NCBI GenBank assembly: GCA_014549065.1
Contig: JACDOX010000083.1
Coordinates: forward strand, 2,867,590 to 2,931,589
Length of the DNA stretch: 64,000 nt
Direction: 5' to 3'
Source: Cardinalis cardinalis
Lineage: Eukaryota > Chordata > Aves > Passeriformes > Cardinalidae
Below the pieces are notes generated by a model. It was not told the DNA's origin, did not search any database, and saw only the letters and a program-made list of their open reading frames with translations. A program made the translations under genes and the position numbers. This document shows, in pieces, positions 24,203 through 37,440 of this stretch. Positions within the stretch are counted from its first letter, which is position 1; each line of letters starts with the position of its first letter.

Positions 24203-26689
24203 AAATCCCTCCCCTGCCAAAGAAATAAGATGTGAATTTTGCTCTGCAAATTGTATTGTTACCACAGAGCCATTGATTTTCCATACCATGTTTTTGGTTT
24301 AATCTTCCTGTCTGAAGACACTGATGGGTAACAAGTACAAAATTAGTTTCTAGAGCTGGATTAAACTAACAGACCAAGAACATTGTTGTTAGTCCAAGAA
24401 ACTTAAAAGAGTAATAAGAACATCCTAAAATGTCCTCACTAAATTCTTGTAAAATACAGGGTTTGCTTTGAAAATAAATGTTGTGAAAACTGTCCTTTCT
24501 TCCATTTATAAATTAGACGTATTCTGTTTCTTAAATCTTCCACATTTTTATCATTAACCGTAAGGTAAGATTTTACTGTTTAATGTAAATGTGATTTCTA
24601 GCCAAATATAAAAGACACAACTGAAAAGTACTCTCTGGATATTAAAAAGAAATTGGAATGTAAGCTGGATTTTTTTTATTACTAATTTAATTCCTTTTTC
24701 TGCAATAAATAATGATCTGCAACTCTAAACACTTAACAACTGTGTTGATAATGAATGAATCATGAAAGAAATGAGCTTATTGTCTCCTAGATGGATCAGT
24801 TTCTGTGAAATAAAAAGAAAAAAAGTCTATTTATGTTCAAAACACAAAGCACATGTAACTCAATGAAAACATAGTGCATTTCTGTTGCATATATATAATT
24901 TCTACAGTTATTCTTCTGACTATAAACAAAATTTAAGATGTATTTTGTGGGAAAAGTGGTGAATTCCACTGTGTAATTAATGAAACAAACAAAAAAAGAA
25001 GACAAAACCTTCTTGTTAAATTCCCTGGGTCAAATTCTGCATAAGAGACATGTACAATTGGTGATGTGTCACCATCTGTGAAAACCAGAAATGGCCTTTA
25101 CATATGATAAATAAATCCAGGTGACAATTTCTTCTTTGATTATCACATCTTCAAAATAATCTTGATTTTTATGATTTTTATGCAGCAACAGGGACACAGA
25201 CACTAGCAAATATTGGAATTTGAAGGAAAGAACATTGATGCAGGGAAGAAGTGCTGTTAATCAGAGGCATCAAGCAGGTGGCCTTTGCATTAGACAGGAA
25301 ACATGGGACTAACAAGCTACATTTTGCTTCATGTTATGTTTTTGGGAAAGGTAGTTGAGAGTATTTGGTGTAAGGCTACAGCAGGTAATGCAATTTTGGT
25401 CATTACTGCTTTTGACTCTATTGATGTCTGTCTCTATTTTTATCATACTGTGACTGTCTGCTAAGAGGTGTCTTTTATTGCTTTGAAAAAGCTGCTGGAG
25501 ATCCTCAATATTGACTTCCTCTGGTCCTTTAACTTTTCAAAGGGTCACATCTTTAACACAGGAAAAGATAGATGTCTGGTAGGAGATAAAGCAAGCAAGT
25601 AGTTTTGCCATGATTAATAAAATAGGTCTGACTTACAGTATGAACACCAAGAAATGAAAAGTGATACCCCTGTGTCAATATTAGTCTGTTCTTTAAGGAT
25701 GCTTGGTCCTGCATGTGTCTTTACAAGAACTCATGGTTTAGAAGTAAGTGGGGGCCGTTTAGCTATTGGTTTTGCAGTCCTGACTGCTTGAGGATCTTTG
25801 ATCAGTCAAAAAAGCACCCCCAGCCATGGGCAAAGGTATTTACACACATAATCTGCTGTGTACATTGCACTTACAGAATATCTCAGTCCTAGCAGCTATG
25901 ATTAAGTAGCTCATATGACTTCCTCCTGCATGACTTTAGCTGCCATAGCCAATCTCACATTTAGACTCCTCAATCCAGCACACAAGTAGTCCAGCAGCAA
26001 ACAGAACCCACTGTGGAGCAGTATTTCATGGCACTTCTACACTGTTTTCACCTCTACACTGATTACACAATTTGTGAAATGGTCATTCATTCTAAGTCTT
26101 CCTCTAGTTAAACTGGAATAAAAATTAGCATTGTGCATGCCAGGATTTACATACTTTAAACCAGAAATATTAGAAAATCCCTTCAGACACACAAAGCAGA
26201 CGTTTCAATTCTCTCCAGCAATTCTTCATAAAGCTATGGATTAATAACCTGAATGTGGCTAAACTTAGCATCCAAACAACCAAGCAGAAACTCCCTGAAA
26301 TAACTAAAGTATGGTCTTCCAGTCTAGCCAACTTGTTGAACTAAGATTCTGAAGACATCATAAAAATCCCGTCTCATACCACATATTTGGGTTGATCTGA
26401 TGCAATTCACTTAGTTTATAAATTTTTGTCTTTAAATCAGGATAGTGCTTCCCTACCTCAAGTGCATGTGGTGAAGAAAAAAATAGTTAATCATCCTTTT
26501 GGATATTGGAAATCAGACAGTCCAGTGAAATGAAATGAACTGAACAAAGCATACAAGTAGATAAAGCAGCCTGAAACTATTTCTAAATTCCTACTTGCAT
26601 AACCAGCTAAATTTCCTTAAATTCTCTGTGCGTACTTAGTATTATTTTCATAGCTTTGATGCTGATTCACTACAGAGCACATTTTAAGT
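24203..26689. other. AT-rich unique noncoding DNA
   Basis: I see no gene, RNA gene or known repeat between the two CR1 copies. Open frames are at most 69 codons. The region is rich in A and T runs. Confidence 0.6.
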
Positions 26690-26858
26690 CAGGGAAGTGG
26701 TCAAAGCACTAGCCTGTCTGAGTTCAAGAAGGATTTGGACAATGCTCCCAGGCACATGGTAGGGCTGAGATTCTTGGGGCTGTCATGTACAGGGCCAGGA
26801 TTTGGACCCAGTGATCCTTGTGGGTCCCTTCCAACTCAGCATATTCTATGATTCTATG
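26690..26858 (+). mobile_element. CR1 LINE 3' end, short
   Basis: Only the last 170 bases or so of a CR1 are present. They show 'GAGTTCAAGAAGGATTTGGA', a 'CAGGCACATGG' box, 'TTCTTGGGGCTGTC', 'TGATCCTTGTGGGTCCCTTC' and a tail of two perfect ATTCTATG octamers (26843-26858). This strong 5' truncation is usual for CR1. The intact octamers suggest it is younger than the copies at 1840 and 36910. Confidence 0.93.
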
Positions 26859-29800
26859 ACTCAAATACATTGCACTGCTTCTAATTTAACATTGCCATCC
26901 TGAATATTTACATATGCTTCAGTGTACTTCCCATTGTAGACAGTTTGTCAATGATACTCAAAAATGTTTGATTTTATCCAGTACATATGATGTAGACATA
27001 ATGATATAAAGTAGCAACATTGCAAGGATTACAAGGATATTTGGATGGAACTGTTGTAATCCTTAGGGCAGCATCTTGCAGTTGCACCGTCACAGAGAAA
27101 TATTAAACCACTCAAATGAAGTCTGGGAATTGGTGATAGCTGGGTTTTACTGATAGCTAAGAATTACTGATAGCTGTTCAGAGATAGGATTCACAATTAC
27201 CTTTATCCACCTCACAGTACAAGTGTGTTTTACTCTTGATTCCTAGATGGGACCTCTAACTGTTCAAGGTAATGAAAGATGTACCCCAATTCAGAGGATG
27301 CATAAAACTTTCAGACTCTTACAATTCACTGGTATGAGCACATTTTAGTCACACTCAGAACACTTGTGCATTCCTTATCTTGTTGGGAAGAAAAAGAAAT
27401 CAATATTTCAGTGCGCATATTTAAATAGCTGAAATGCATGCTCTTTATTGAAAATATGTTTATGGTCACCAGATGTGATTAATGTATATTTTTAGGCAAC
27501 TGTACTGATGTAGAAAAGAAAACAGAAACCTAAAAATCTCATATATAGTGTCTCTAACTGCTCTGAAATAGTAGCACAAGTGTACATTGGGAAAAGCTGC
27601 AAAATCATTCTGATGGTCTGAGTCAGATTTCACTGTATTGCAAATCAGAAGTTATTCTGAATATACTAAGAATTGAGTTGTTTTCAAGTAATGTTTTTTG
27701 CTATTTATTTTGCTTTAGTTTTTGATTAAATTGAACTTTGGGGAAAAAAAATCCCACCTTTTACTATTTATTTTAAATTTTACTTGTGTGTGAAGCAATT
27801 GCTTCTGTTGAAAAATGTTGATTTCTAATTGGAAATAAGTGGGGGTTTATTATATTTTTTAGGTCTCAAGAAAATGAGCAGGAGAGAGAAAGAGAGAGGG
27901 AACAGGTTAAGACCAGCTCTAACAAGGGAGTTATGTCAGAGAATGAGGACTCGTTTTCTTTGAACCAGAAAACATGATCATACAGAGTGTTGCTGTGCTA
28001 AGAACAGGTGTGATATTTGAGAGAATGGCCACTGAAAAACAGCCTTCACCATTCTCTGCTCTAGAGGTTTGGATACTCACGTGTTAGTAGACATCTCATG
28101 AATGTGGAGAAAACAAACGAAATAGTTTTTTACTGATGAGTAATAGCTACAATATCTTTTCTGATTGCATTGGGATGGTGCTGCTTCTGTTACTTAACCT
28201 CTGATTACTTCAAGATTGGAAGCAATCAATCAGTATAAATTTGGCAGCTGCAGGATCCAGATGTGCAGCCCTTGGAATGAATCTGTCTGGCAGTGGCAGC
28301 TGGCTGCCACTTTCCCTTTTCTGTTTTTCTCAGCAGATGTGATGTGATTGTGCTGTGCATCACACCAACATTATTCATTTTCACACCATCTCTTTTGTAA
28401 CACTGGGGAACTGACTCACTGTTTTTGATGTTGAAGAATTATATACTGAGGTCCTGTTTCTCTTGCCTGTGCTTCTTTACCTTCTTTGACCTGAGTGGAT
28501 TTAGCCTTGATTTAGAAAGAATGAAAATAAGGCTTATAATACACAGTAATCCTTCACCAGCAGAGACAAAATTCAGCCCTCCACTGTCTTTTACCTGGTG
28601 TGAAAGGATCCATCCAGCTTTCAGTAAAACTAAACTGAACAGTAACTAGGACTGAGAATGAGATTCTTCTAACTGCTGAAACAGTTTGCTAGCAGACTTT
28701 AAACCAGAATGAAACTAATGAAGGTAACACTGGGAAGGAAACAGCTGATTCAGTCATCCTGGGGAATATAGATGGGTATAGAATGGAGCAGCCTGTGTGA
28801 AAATGAAGACATAGAAAATACACAGCAATTTAAAATTTCTGTCCAGAAAAAATGAAAGAATCAGAAGTAGCAGAAAGAGCAGAGCTCAGGAGAATAGTTA
28901 AGCTTGCTTATTACTCATATGGCACTAAGTACTGACTAGTTCAGATGAGATAACCATGGGTAATCCAAAGCTGACTGCACATACATTTATTGTGCAGTCC
29001 TTTGTTCAAGCTCATTCCCTTCTCGGATTTTGATCAGTTCAGCCACATGCAAAACAGGAATTAATTATCTTGGGTTGCCTATCACAATCAAGTCTTAACT
29101 GAAATTTATTAGAGAAAAGATAAAATCTCACCAGTCTTTTTCTTTTAATGGCAGGGGATGCTGTGAATTTCCTGGGTTTTCACTAACTGTTTCTATGACA
29201 TATGCAATTAAATTAGCAGGATTGTTTTCTGCAGTTTAAGCTGGAGTGTGCATTAGTGATATCTATCCCGACTGCTTCACCTAAAAAGTGGATGTATAGG
29301 GGGAAAATAAATGCATGGATTTTTTTTTGGAAATGCATTATCTTAGATATAATTGAAATACTTGCCATCCAATTTTCTGGTGGCTAGTTTTGATTAATAT
29401 AGAAACAGTTTTTCAATGCATCTTTTTGATAAGTCTAAGGAAGGAATATTCTCTTTTACTCTCTGTATCTGGAAAGAGCATCTGGTGACTGGAAAAACAT
29501 TGATGACTAATGGTGATTCAAATCTGAAGACACAAACCTACGGGGCCATATATGATCAGGGCCTGTCTGCCTGCACATAACTGACCAAAATTCATCCTTT
29601 TTTCCTGGCTAAGAAATTATTGAAATACAGACTCTCTTTTTCTTCACATCCTGTAACATAGCATGTTGAAATAAGGAAAGAGCATGCACCACAACCTTTA
29701 ATCCAGAAATGAAATACCATTCTTGTGTCTGTCAGGATTTCTTGGGAAGTAGTTTTTATTCTGCATAGTAGCACTGGTGTCTTCCTGAATTCCTTTTACT

Positions 29801-32800
29801 TTATTCATCATATGTCTTTTTGATGGAATCAAGTCTGTGGATTCCCAGTTCCGCAGAGGGTTGGGTCAACATCTTGATAAAGATTCTAGGAGCATCCAGC
29901 TGTTGCTACACTTTGCAAGAGAGACTGTTTGCAATGACTGAACACCAAAAGCTTGAGAAAAGTTGTTTATATGTTTTAGCATGTAGCTCTCTTCAGTACA
30001 TGGAGTTACATCCCATCAGGAAAATTTGAGCCATAAAATAAAATAGACAGTCAAAAAATTTTTTTCTTCTCCCCAGATTCTAGTTATAAATTTAATTTGG
30101 GAGTTTTCTCATTTTGCAGTCCTGCACTAGCACATGAGAGGTAGATTTCTGCTATTTAAATTTCTGGACAATGTGGTGGACTGTTGAATTTTCCCTTTTT
30201 ACGAAAATGAGGTGCATTGAAAAAAATTCTAACAAGGCTTTTCCACTGGAATTGCTTCCGAAATGACATAGGTAGAAGTTAAGTGGTTCTGGCAACATTA
30301 TACATTTTGAGTGTGTCAAGTAAAAAATAAAAGAAAGTATAAGTATTTATTTTTATACAACATAAATCCTTTTCTATCTTTATACATTTTAAAAGAGAGG
30401 AGAAGGAAGGAATGGAAGACTCATTTATTTTGCTCTTGTTCAAATCTTTATTGCTCCAATATAAATTGTCAGTTATCTTTGTTTTCTCTTGCATTTAATT
30501 TTGTGTTATTTGAAGCACCACAAAATTGCTTCACCAGTTTGGCAGACTTTAAAAGACGTAATATAAAAATTCATTAAGAGCTCTAATTTTGTCAGATTTG
30601 TATTAAACATGCATTGTCTGAGCCAGTTTAAGGCAGTGAATTCTGCTAAGGAAAGACAGCTCTCTTATAGAGAATATCTTTTCTCCCTTCACCAGTTCCC
30701 AACTCGGGTCTGATGCTCTAGAAGAATTGGAGCTGATTAAGATAGGAGGGAACAGATTTATAGTTTGAAGCCTTTATCTGCTTATTCTCAAAGGCCCACA
30801 AATAGCAAATTGGAGTTTTCTTTCTGTTCTGAGCCCTCTGAGTTAATTTTACTTGTCTTTTGTTACATTTTTGTTTTAATTTTGTCTGCAAACCTTTTTA
30901 ATCTGGAGCAAAACAAAACCTCCTAATTCCATTCTTTCACCCTGAACACTATGATGTTCTGAACACATATGGAGAGAGGCATGCTAGTAATAAGAGAGGG
31001 AAATGGGATCACCTGAGGCTGTGAGAGACAGTCCAGAGGAGGTTCAAAATGAGAACTGTAGTGATGACTTTGGAGAAGACTTGGTGATGAGAGCTGTGCA
31101 ATGCAGAATCCGTTCTGGGCTTGAGTGAAAAATACCAAAATGCTTAGGTCAGAACTGCAAAGTACAGCGCTTCTAAACATATATATTAAGAGAAGGATTC
31201 TGCCTTGTCTTTTCTCCCTAATCAACACATTTTTTGAGTGATATTGCATGAGAACATACAAACCTTCCCAAAGAGTATCTGTATTTTTCATAAATTTTAT
31301 TAGTTAATTCAGGAAAATGTATACTTTTAATGCATATGGTTGTAATTGTCTAGCAAAATGGTTTCAATCTAAAAAAATTGGCAGAGAAAGCAGGGAAAAA
31401 ATGGAAACCGGGAAAGTTCCAATAGAATTCCCAGAGGACAATGTATTCCATAGGAAGATTAACATGAGAGAATTAAAGGCACAAACTACGGTCAGAGTCT
31501 TTTTAAGATCTGTTATCAGTTTCTAGGATCTAAATTCTTTTGGAAATCCATTTTATTTATTTATAAGCATGAGAACAATTGGCAGTTTTACATGACGGGT
31601 AGGTGTATGTCAGATTCTCGGCAAATATCAGAGCTTGAGCTCTTGGGTGGTATCAGGGAGGGAGGGAGGAACACAGTCCTGAAAAGACCTTAGCACCACA
31701 AAATTTCCAGTTGCAGTCCATTTCTCTAAGCATTTTTTTAATGTCTCTATACTTTCTCTATATATCTTTCTCTAAAGACATAATTTTCCAAGGCTGTGCA
31801 CAATGTTATATAGGCTGGCTAGGTCAACATACTTTGCTAAGAAGGGTTTCTATGCTCTATTGTGTCTGCCACAAACTGTGGTAATTCTCTCTCTTCTGTT
31901 ACAAGCCTTTATTTTTAATAAGAGACCAACTCACTTTCCTTCTCTTTTTTTATGATTGTGTTTCAGTGAACCAAACTCCACAAATAAAATTAGTCAAGAA
32001 GAAATGACATTGTGCCTATCCAAATACTTGTGGATTGGATTGTCTCTTATTATTGACAAAATTTTCATTACAAGAGGACTCTAGTTATGTTTTGTTGTAA
32101 GAGACAGACTGGGAGAGGGCAGTAAGTCTTACATAGTCTCTGCTTGTTTTCCAATGCAGTTCGACTTAGGACATCACATGCACAGACAGTAAGCCTCAAA
32201 ACCAGACACACAGAAAGAGCCCAAAGAGCACAGATAAGTTTAAAATAATAATATAATAAAAAGAGAAAATAGCATTTTGCAGACATCTAACACAGAGTAG
32301 TTTACCCTGGCATGAACCTCAGTTAAATGATGAAATCATATTTGGCACTGCACTCAGTGACAATGACTGTACTGTAGCCCGTGTGGTTTATATATTTGCC
32401 TCGTGCTTTACTTGGGACAAAGAATTTAGAAGCAGACAATGAAATAAAAAAAAATTTAAAAAAAGAAAAAAAGAGTGGGTTTAGGTTTACTGTATTATAA
32501 ATACACATACACATTGCTGCAGATGTTATTCATTGACAAGTGCTTCTGCCCAATTATGCTCTGAGCTTCATAATATTTTAATGAGCTTTTACCCTAAATA
32601 GCAATGAAATGGAACAATAAAAATCTCTCAAAGACTAAAAAAGTTTGGGAGGAAGGGAAGGTTTGTAGGTATTTTCTTTTGGAGAGGGCTATCTTTGTGA
32701 AGAAGCACACAACATACAGTGGAAAATATCAGGATTGAAATAATGTCTAAGTTTAGTAAAGCCAAATCAACTCTAATACATCAGACATCTACAAAGTTAA

Positions 32801-33409
32801 AAATTTGGGTTAATTACTTGTTTATTTATTTTACTTTTTAAAAAAATATGTTTATGCTAAAGGAAAGTAAGGAAAAGTGCTTAGTGTAATTCAAGCTGGA
32901 TTTGTTTTTTAATGCTTGTGAACTCATAATTGGCACCTTGACAGTAGTGTTGTTAATAATTTGTGCCAATCAAAATTTTTTAAATATAAATAATATATAT
33001 TGTAAATGCCATGGTGGTTTAAGCATTGTTATACACAGATTTAAAATATTTGGGGATGCATGGTGAGGCAGCCTGTTTGAGTTGTTTTCTCCCCAAAAAC
33101 CCGATACAAAATACAAACCCAACTTGACTAGGAAAAATTCCAGCAAAAACTGATGAAATCTAACCACTGTATTAATGCAAATTGTTTTAATTCTAAGAAT
33201 CTCTAAAGAAGATCTACATTCTCCCCTGGATTTGGCATGCCACCACCTACCTTGGCAAATAAAAAATCAAATAATGTCCACTCCTCCCACCCAAAGAAAT
33301 TTAAGTGCACTTGGATTTTATTTCAGCATACCCCCCCATGAACTGTATTCACAGATTCCTCTGTAACTGTGTACCCTGTAAACGCTGAGCACAAAAGATC
33401 TGCTTTCTG

Positions 33410-33730
33410 TTTTAGCCTGCTCCCAGCGGATTTATGGGATTCTTGCTGTTGATTGCACTGGACACCCTTTAATCCCTTTCTTCTGCCAAAGGGTGGGATG
33501 AGCAGGCAGACAGCAGCAGGGTGGGCACAGTGTCTGTTTGCAACTGGTGTTTGCCAGCAGCCCTCCCAGCCCTGGCTATCTGCTGGCTGCTGGGAAGAGA
33601 CCTGAGCAATCCTCCCCAGGTGTCTGTGGGAGGAAGCTGACAGACCGTGGCCTTTGTCTGCTGCAGCTGCTGGAAGTGCTCCTGGTGGTTGAACACGGGA
33701 ATGAAATCCAAGCGGATCACTGCAGTGCAA
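33410..33730. other. GC-rich islet, function unknown
   Basis: About 320 bases are clearly GC-richer than the surrounding AT-rich DNA, with many CTG and CAG words and few CpG. Frames are open on both strands (minus 33730-33323 gives 135 codons; plus 33538-33762 gives 74), but the translations match nothing I know. A conserved regulatory element, an old repeat or an exon of an unrecognised transcript are all possible. Confidence 0.3.
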
Positions 33731-34808
33731 GACTGCGATCGAGATTATTTTGGTTGAGTTAGTTGAATCCTCAGTTTACCTTGTGATGACCAATGTCTCT
33801 CCTCCCAGTTTTCTCTACTCTGACTCTGCACCCAGTCAGAGAATAACAGCACTGACTGTACAGAGATAATCTAGCAATATCCTTCCCATATCTTATTTTC
33901 TGAAATTATGACTAACTTGACTGGTGAGCAAGATTGTACTAATTTTGATTTATACATTTTCAAACTTCCCAGTTTGAAAGTGAATTTCCCAAACTGCACA
34001 TAATAATAATATCTGCAGTTTCTTCCTTTCTATAGGGCACTTGCAAATTCACTTAGATGCATAACGAAAAGGGAGAGATTTCCTGCACTGGAAGCTCTCT
34101 GACATATCTTGTGTGCCATCAAGTAATCCATGTGTTCCAGCACCTTTGGATGATGCTTATTCCAAAGCTGGAGTATGGAATAAATGTCTGTCCTCTGCAT
34201 CCTGCAGGGAGGCACCTGAAAGGCAGATCTGGCCTGTCATCAGGAAAGGCCACTAAGAGAGGGGGGAAAAAAAGCCCTAGGATGTTTAAAATTTCCATAG
34301 CTAGAATTCATACATCTCAAACACAGAATTTGATGAACTAGTTCTATTTGTTCATAAATCCCAACCCACAGGCACAGAAGAATAAATATCCTGAACAAGG
34401 TCAGAATTTGATTGACATGGAAGCCAAGGCTTGGCCTGAACATTTCGTCCAATTTATTAATAGAGGAAGATGGAGTGGGTAAAGTGACTTGTAATAGAAG
34501 ATGTAGCAAAGAAGTAGAGATGTCAAAGAGAATAAAAATTTACTAGATTAAGAAGGTTTGCAAATGCTGTTTCTGTTCACTACTATTTTTTTTACTCACT
34601 CACATCTTGAATAAATGCTTGGTTTTTTCCTGCTGAAATTCTGAGCTTGAAATTGTGGAATGCATTATGAGGTGACAACCAAACTTAGATGAGATTCATC
34701 CAGAATAAATTTCTATAAATCAGTACAGAAAAGTCCAGGACTTTCAAAAGCTGGCGGAAATTAATCTTGGGATCCAGCTCTTGGAACATTTTCATTCTTC
34801 CCATTAAA

Positions 34809-35342
34809 CTAATAAGTCATTTGAAAGTACAAGTGCATTAAATACTTTGTGAGGAAGCTGAATTGAATGTGAAGCCTTTTTACAGTATTCTGTGATGCTG
34901 CGTTTTGATCAAAGAATTCAAAGATAATCTGTCTAAGAAGAACAATGTGGGCAGTATGGATAGCTGTTCTTTTACTGCATGACAGAAATGTCTTGCCATA
35001 TTTCTGAAGGCCTTTATCACAAATACAGGGAATGACCTGCATGGACAAATGTGTGTCAAAAGAGCAACAGTTAGCAGAGGAAAGTATAAAAGCTGCAGAG
35101 GGGAGGGGAATAACATGTTTCCTATGAAAATGTGGTCTTTGCTGCTCTCTACTAGCCCATCTCAGGGAATGGTGGATGGATGACAGGTATGAGTGTTGCT
35201 CTTCACTAAGCAATGGCAATAATGGAAAATGTTCCTTATGTCTGTGATGGAGCCATGTGTTTTTAGTATTTTGGACTCTAGTTTTCCTCTTTATCTTCTG
35301 TTTCTTGTTTTCACTGAATGCAATATAGGGAATTCCATTCAT
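34809..35342 (-). other. 177-codon open frame, unrecognised
   Basis: This is the longest uninterrupted frame in the window. The product would be basic, rich in His, Ser and Leu, with no motif I recognise. A frame this long is mildly unlikely by chance in this much AT-rich DNA (expected well below one). That is weak evidence, because six frames over 64 kb were inspected. There is no supporting promoter, splice signal or codon-use evidence. Confidence 0.15.
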
Positions 35343-35624
35343 AACCTTTAGGCGATGAAGCTGCTGAATGTACTGTCTGGATGTTTTTCGTTTGGTTTTG
35401 GTTTACTTTTTCCCATTTTGATACATTTTAAAACTGCCAACTTTGGAAAGCTACAGAGTGTTTATAGAAATAATGAAGATTATCTCAAGATGATGGCAAT
35501 GAAGCCTGCATTCTGTCCTCCACACTTTTTCAAACTAGAAAAGTTTGGAAACAAAGGAAAAATGGGGAGTGGGTTGTCAGAAATGAAATTAAGAAAAAAA
35601 CTGAAATCAACAGGACTGCTTAAA

Positions 35625-35657
35625 TATCCACCCTTGGACTATATCCACCCTTGGACT
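35625..35657. repeat. 17-bp tandem duplication
   Basis: The unit TATCCACCCTTGGACTA (35625-35641) is followed directly by a second copy that runs to 35657 and differs only at its last base. It is a small local duplication, probably from slippage. Confidence 0.95.
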
Positions 35658-36909
35658 GTACTCAGTGACAATGAGACTTGATAATTACTGCATATTTTAA
35701 AGTATAGCATTATTTTTCAAGGCATAATTTGTAAAGATCTTCAGAAAGATGGAAGACTTATAAAGCTCCTTTAATGAAAACTTTTACAAAAACTGGTTTG
35801 ACTCTTGTAACTTGGCCTTAGTAGAAATGGTTTTAGCTTTATCTGCATCAGGACTGAATTTATAGTACTTATTTGTATTTATCTTAAGGCTCTTATACAC
35901 TTTTTAGAATTATGCAAGTTTTAAAACTTTGGTGGAATACTCTATGGTCTCTCTTTATCTCTGTCTCAGAAACTATATGTGGTATGATTCACAGTAGAGG
36001 CACGTATTTGAGGAAGAGACATTGCATGACAGAATCAATTATCCTAACACAGCTGCAAAAAGCACCTAGTTATTGAACTTATCTTCAGCTTGCCAGAGTT
36101 TTGTAAGTCCAGAGTAATGGATGGGCAGACATGGATGGGCAGCTTTTTTTTAAGGTACAGGAGAATAGTTGGAATATTACTCAGAATATGCTTTATCAGT
36201 AGATTTATTGCCACATAAATTCATTTATGTTTCCCAGGTCCCTACAAACAATAGAAAGATCTATTGAGAAATATATATAGAAAATATGTATTCCTCTTTT
36301 TTAAAAATGTTCTCCTTTAAAGATTACTGGATCAGTCCCTACTGAACATCAAGTTTGTTGCCATTGCAGATCACTGTGAATGAATTTATGACATCATAAA
36401 AATTATCATGTGAATGATGGACTCACCCTACACCTTACTGTTATTTTTCCTCTAAAATGCAAACTGTCTAGATTTTTTGTTATTATTTTTATTACATTTT
36501 TATTGCTGAATTAATGAAATCCGAGGTGATATAACCAACTTTTGTAAGCCACTGTGTACTGCCCTGATGATCCCAGTGTACAACATCAACTTCCCTATGG
36601 CACAGAGCATTACAGTGATAACTTAGTCATTAGGGAATCATTGACTTCCAAAACAAAACACCCTTTCCCAGATCTTAACTTGAATTTAGACATCACAGTC
36701 CACTGGGAAAAATACAGTTCTTTTCAATATGTCTTCTTTAGAATATATTGTGCCTGTTGTAATCTCTCTTAAATTCTGTGGCTCTACAGTAGAGCCAAAG
36801 CATTTAGGGAAGTAAGTAATGCTTTTCAGGGTAGAGAAAATATTTTTTTTTAGTGAGTCCAGTATCTGTTACACCTTCTTAATAAGGGTGGAGTACACAT
36901 ATTGAGCAA

Positions 36910-37440
36910 TCACTGAATAATAGAATGTCTTGAGTTAGAAGGGGCCTTAGAGATCATCTAGTTCCAAGCCCCTGACATGAGAAGGGATGCCACCCACCAG
37001 ATCAGGTTCCTGAGGGCTCCATCCAGCCTGGTCTGGAGTACTTGCAGACATGGGACATCCTCTACTGCTCCAGATGATCAGTTCCTGTGCTTCACAATAT
37101 TTTGAAAAAAAAAAATCCTTCCTGATATCTAATCTAAATTTGTCTTTAATTTTAAACTGTTCTTCCTTGCCCTATCACTATCACCCCAGGTAAGAAGTTA
37201 TTGTCCATCTTTTTTATAAGCCCCCTTTAACTACAGGCCACAATGAGGTCTCCCCAGAGCCTTCCCCTCCAGGCTGAACAACCCCAATGCTTGCAGCCTG
37301 TCTCCTTATTATATCTGCTTCAGCCTTTGACCATCTTCATGCCCTTCTCTGGACCTGCTCTAGCACGTGCCGAGCATTCCAGACCTACATATAGAGCTAA
37401 AGGTGGAGTCTGATGAGGGCTGAGTGGAAGGGGAGAACCT
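36910..37440 (-). mobile_element. CR1 LINE 3' fragment, minus strand
   Basis: This is an older CR1 copy in minus orientation. On the minus strand the order is the 'GGTCCAGAGAAGGGCATGAA' box, 'GTTCAGCCTGGAGGGGAAGG', 'GGGGAGACCTCATTGTGGCC' and a degenerate octamer tail at the left end (about 36910-36925). It is 5'-truncated near 37440. A 10-11-base A run near 37107 and many substitutions indicate age. No intact frame remains. Confidence 0.9.

Larger units (their letters stand above)
26859..36909. other. AT-rich unique noncoding DNA with a GC-rich islet
   Basis: About 10 kb without a recognisable gene or transposon. The main departures from background are the GC-rich islet at 33410-33730 and a 17-bp direct duplication at 35625-35657. 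The longest open frame of the whole window (177 codons, 35342 down to 34809, minus) lies here. Its translation shows no known domain, signal peptide or membrane segment, and I take it to be chance. Confidence 0.5.

Noticed and set aside
28292..28311. 9-bp inverted repeat with 2-base centre (AGTGGCAGC and its complement)
   Set aside because: Near-chance expectation for the window, and no nearby gene to give it a role.
36779..36797. 8-bp hairpin with 3-base loop
   Set aside because: Chance frequency, and no associated feature.
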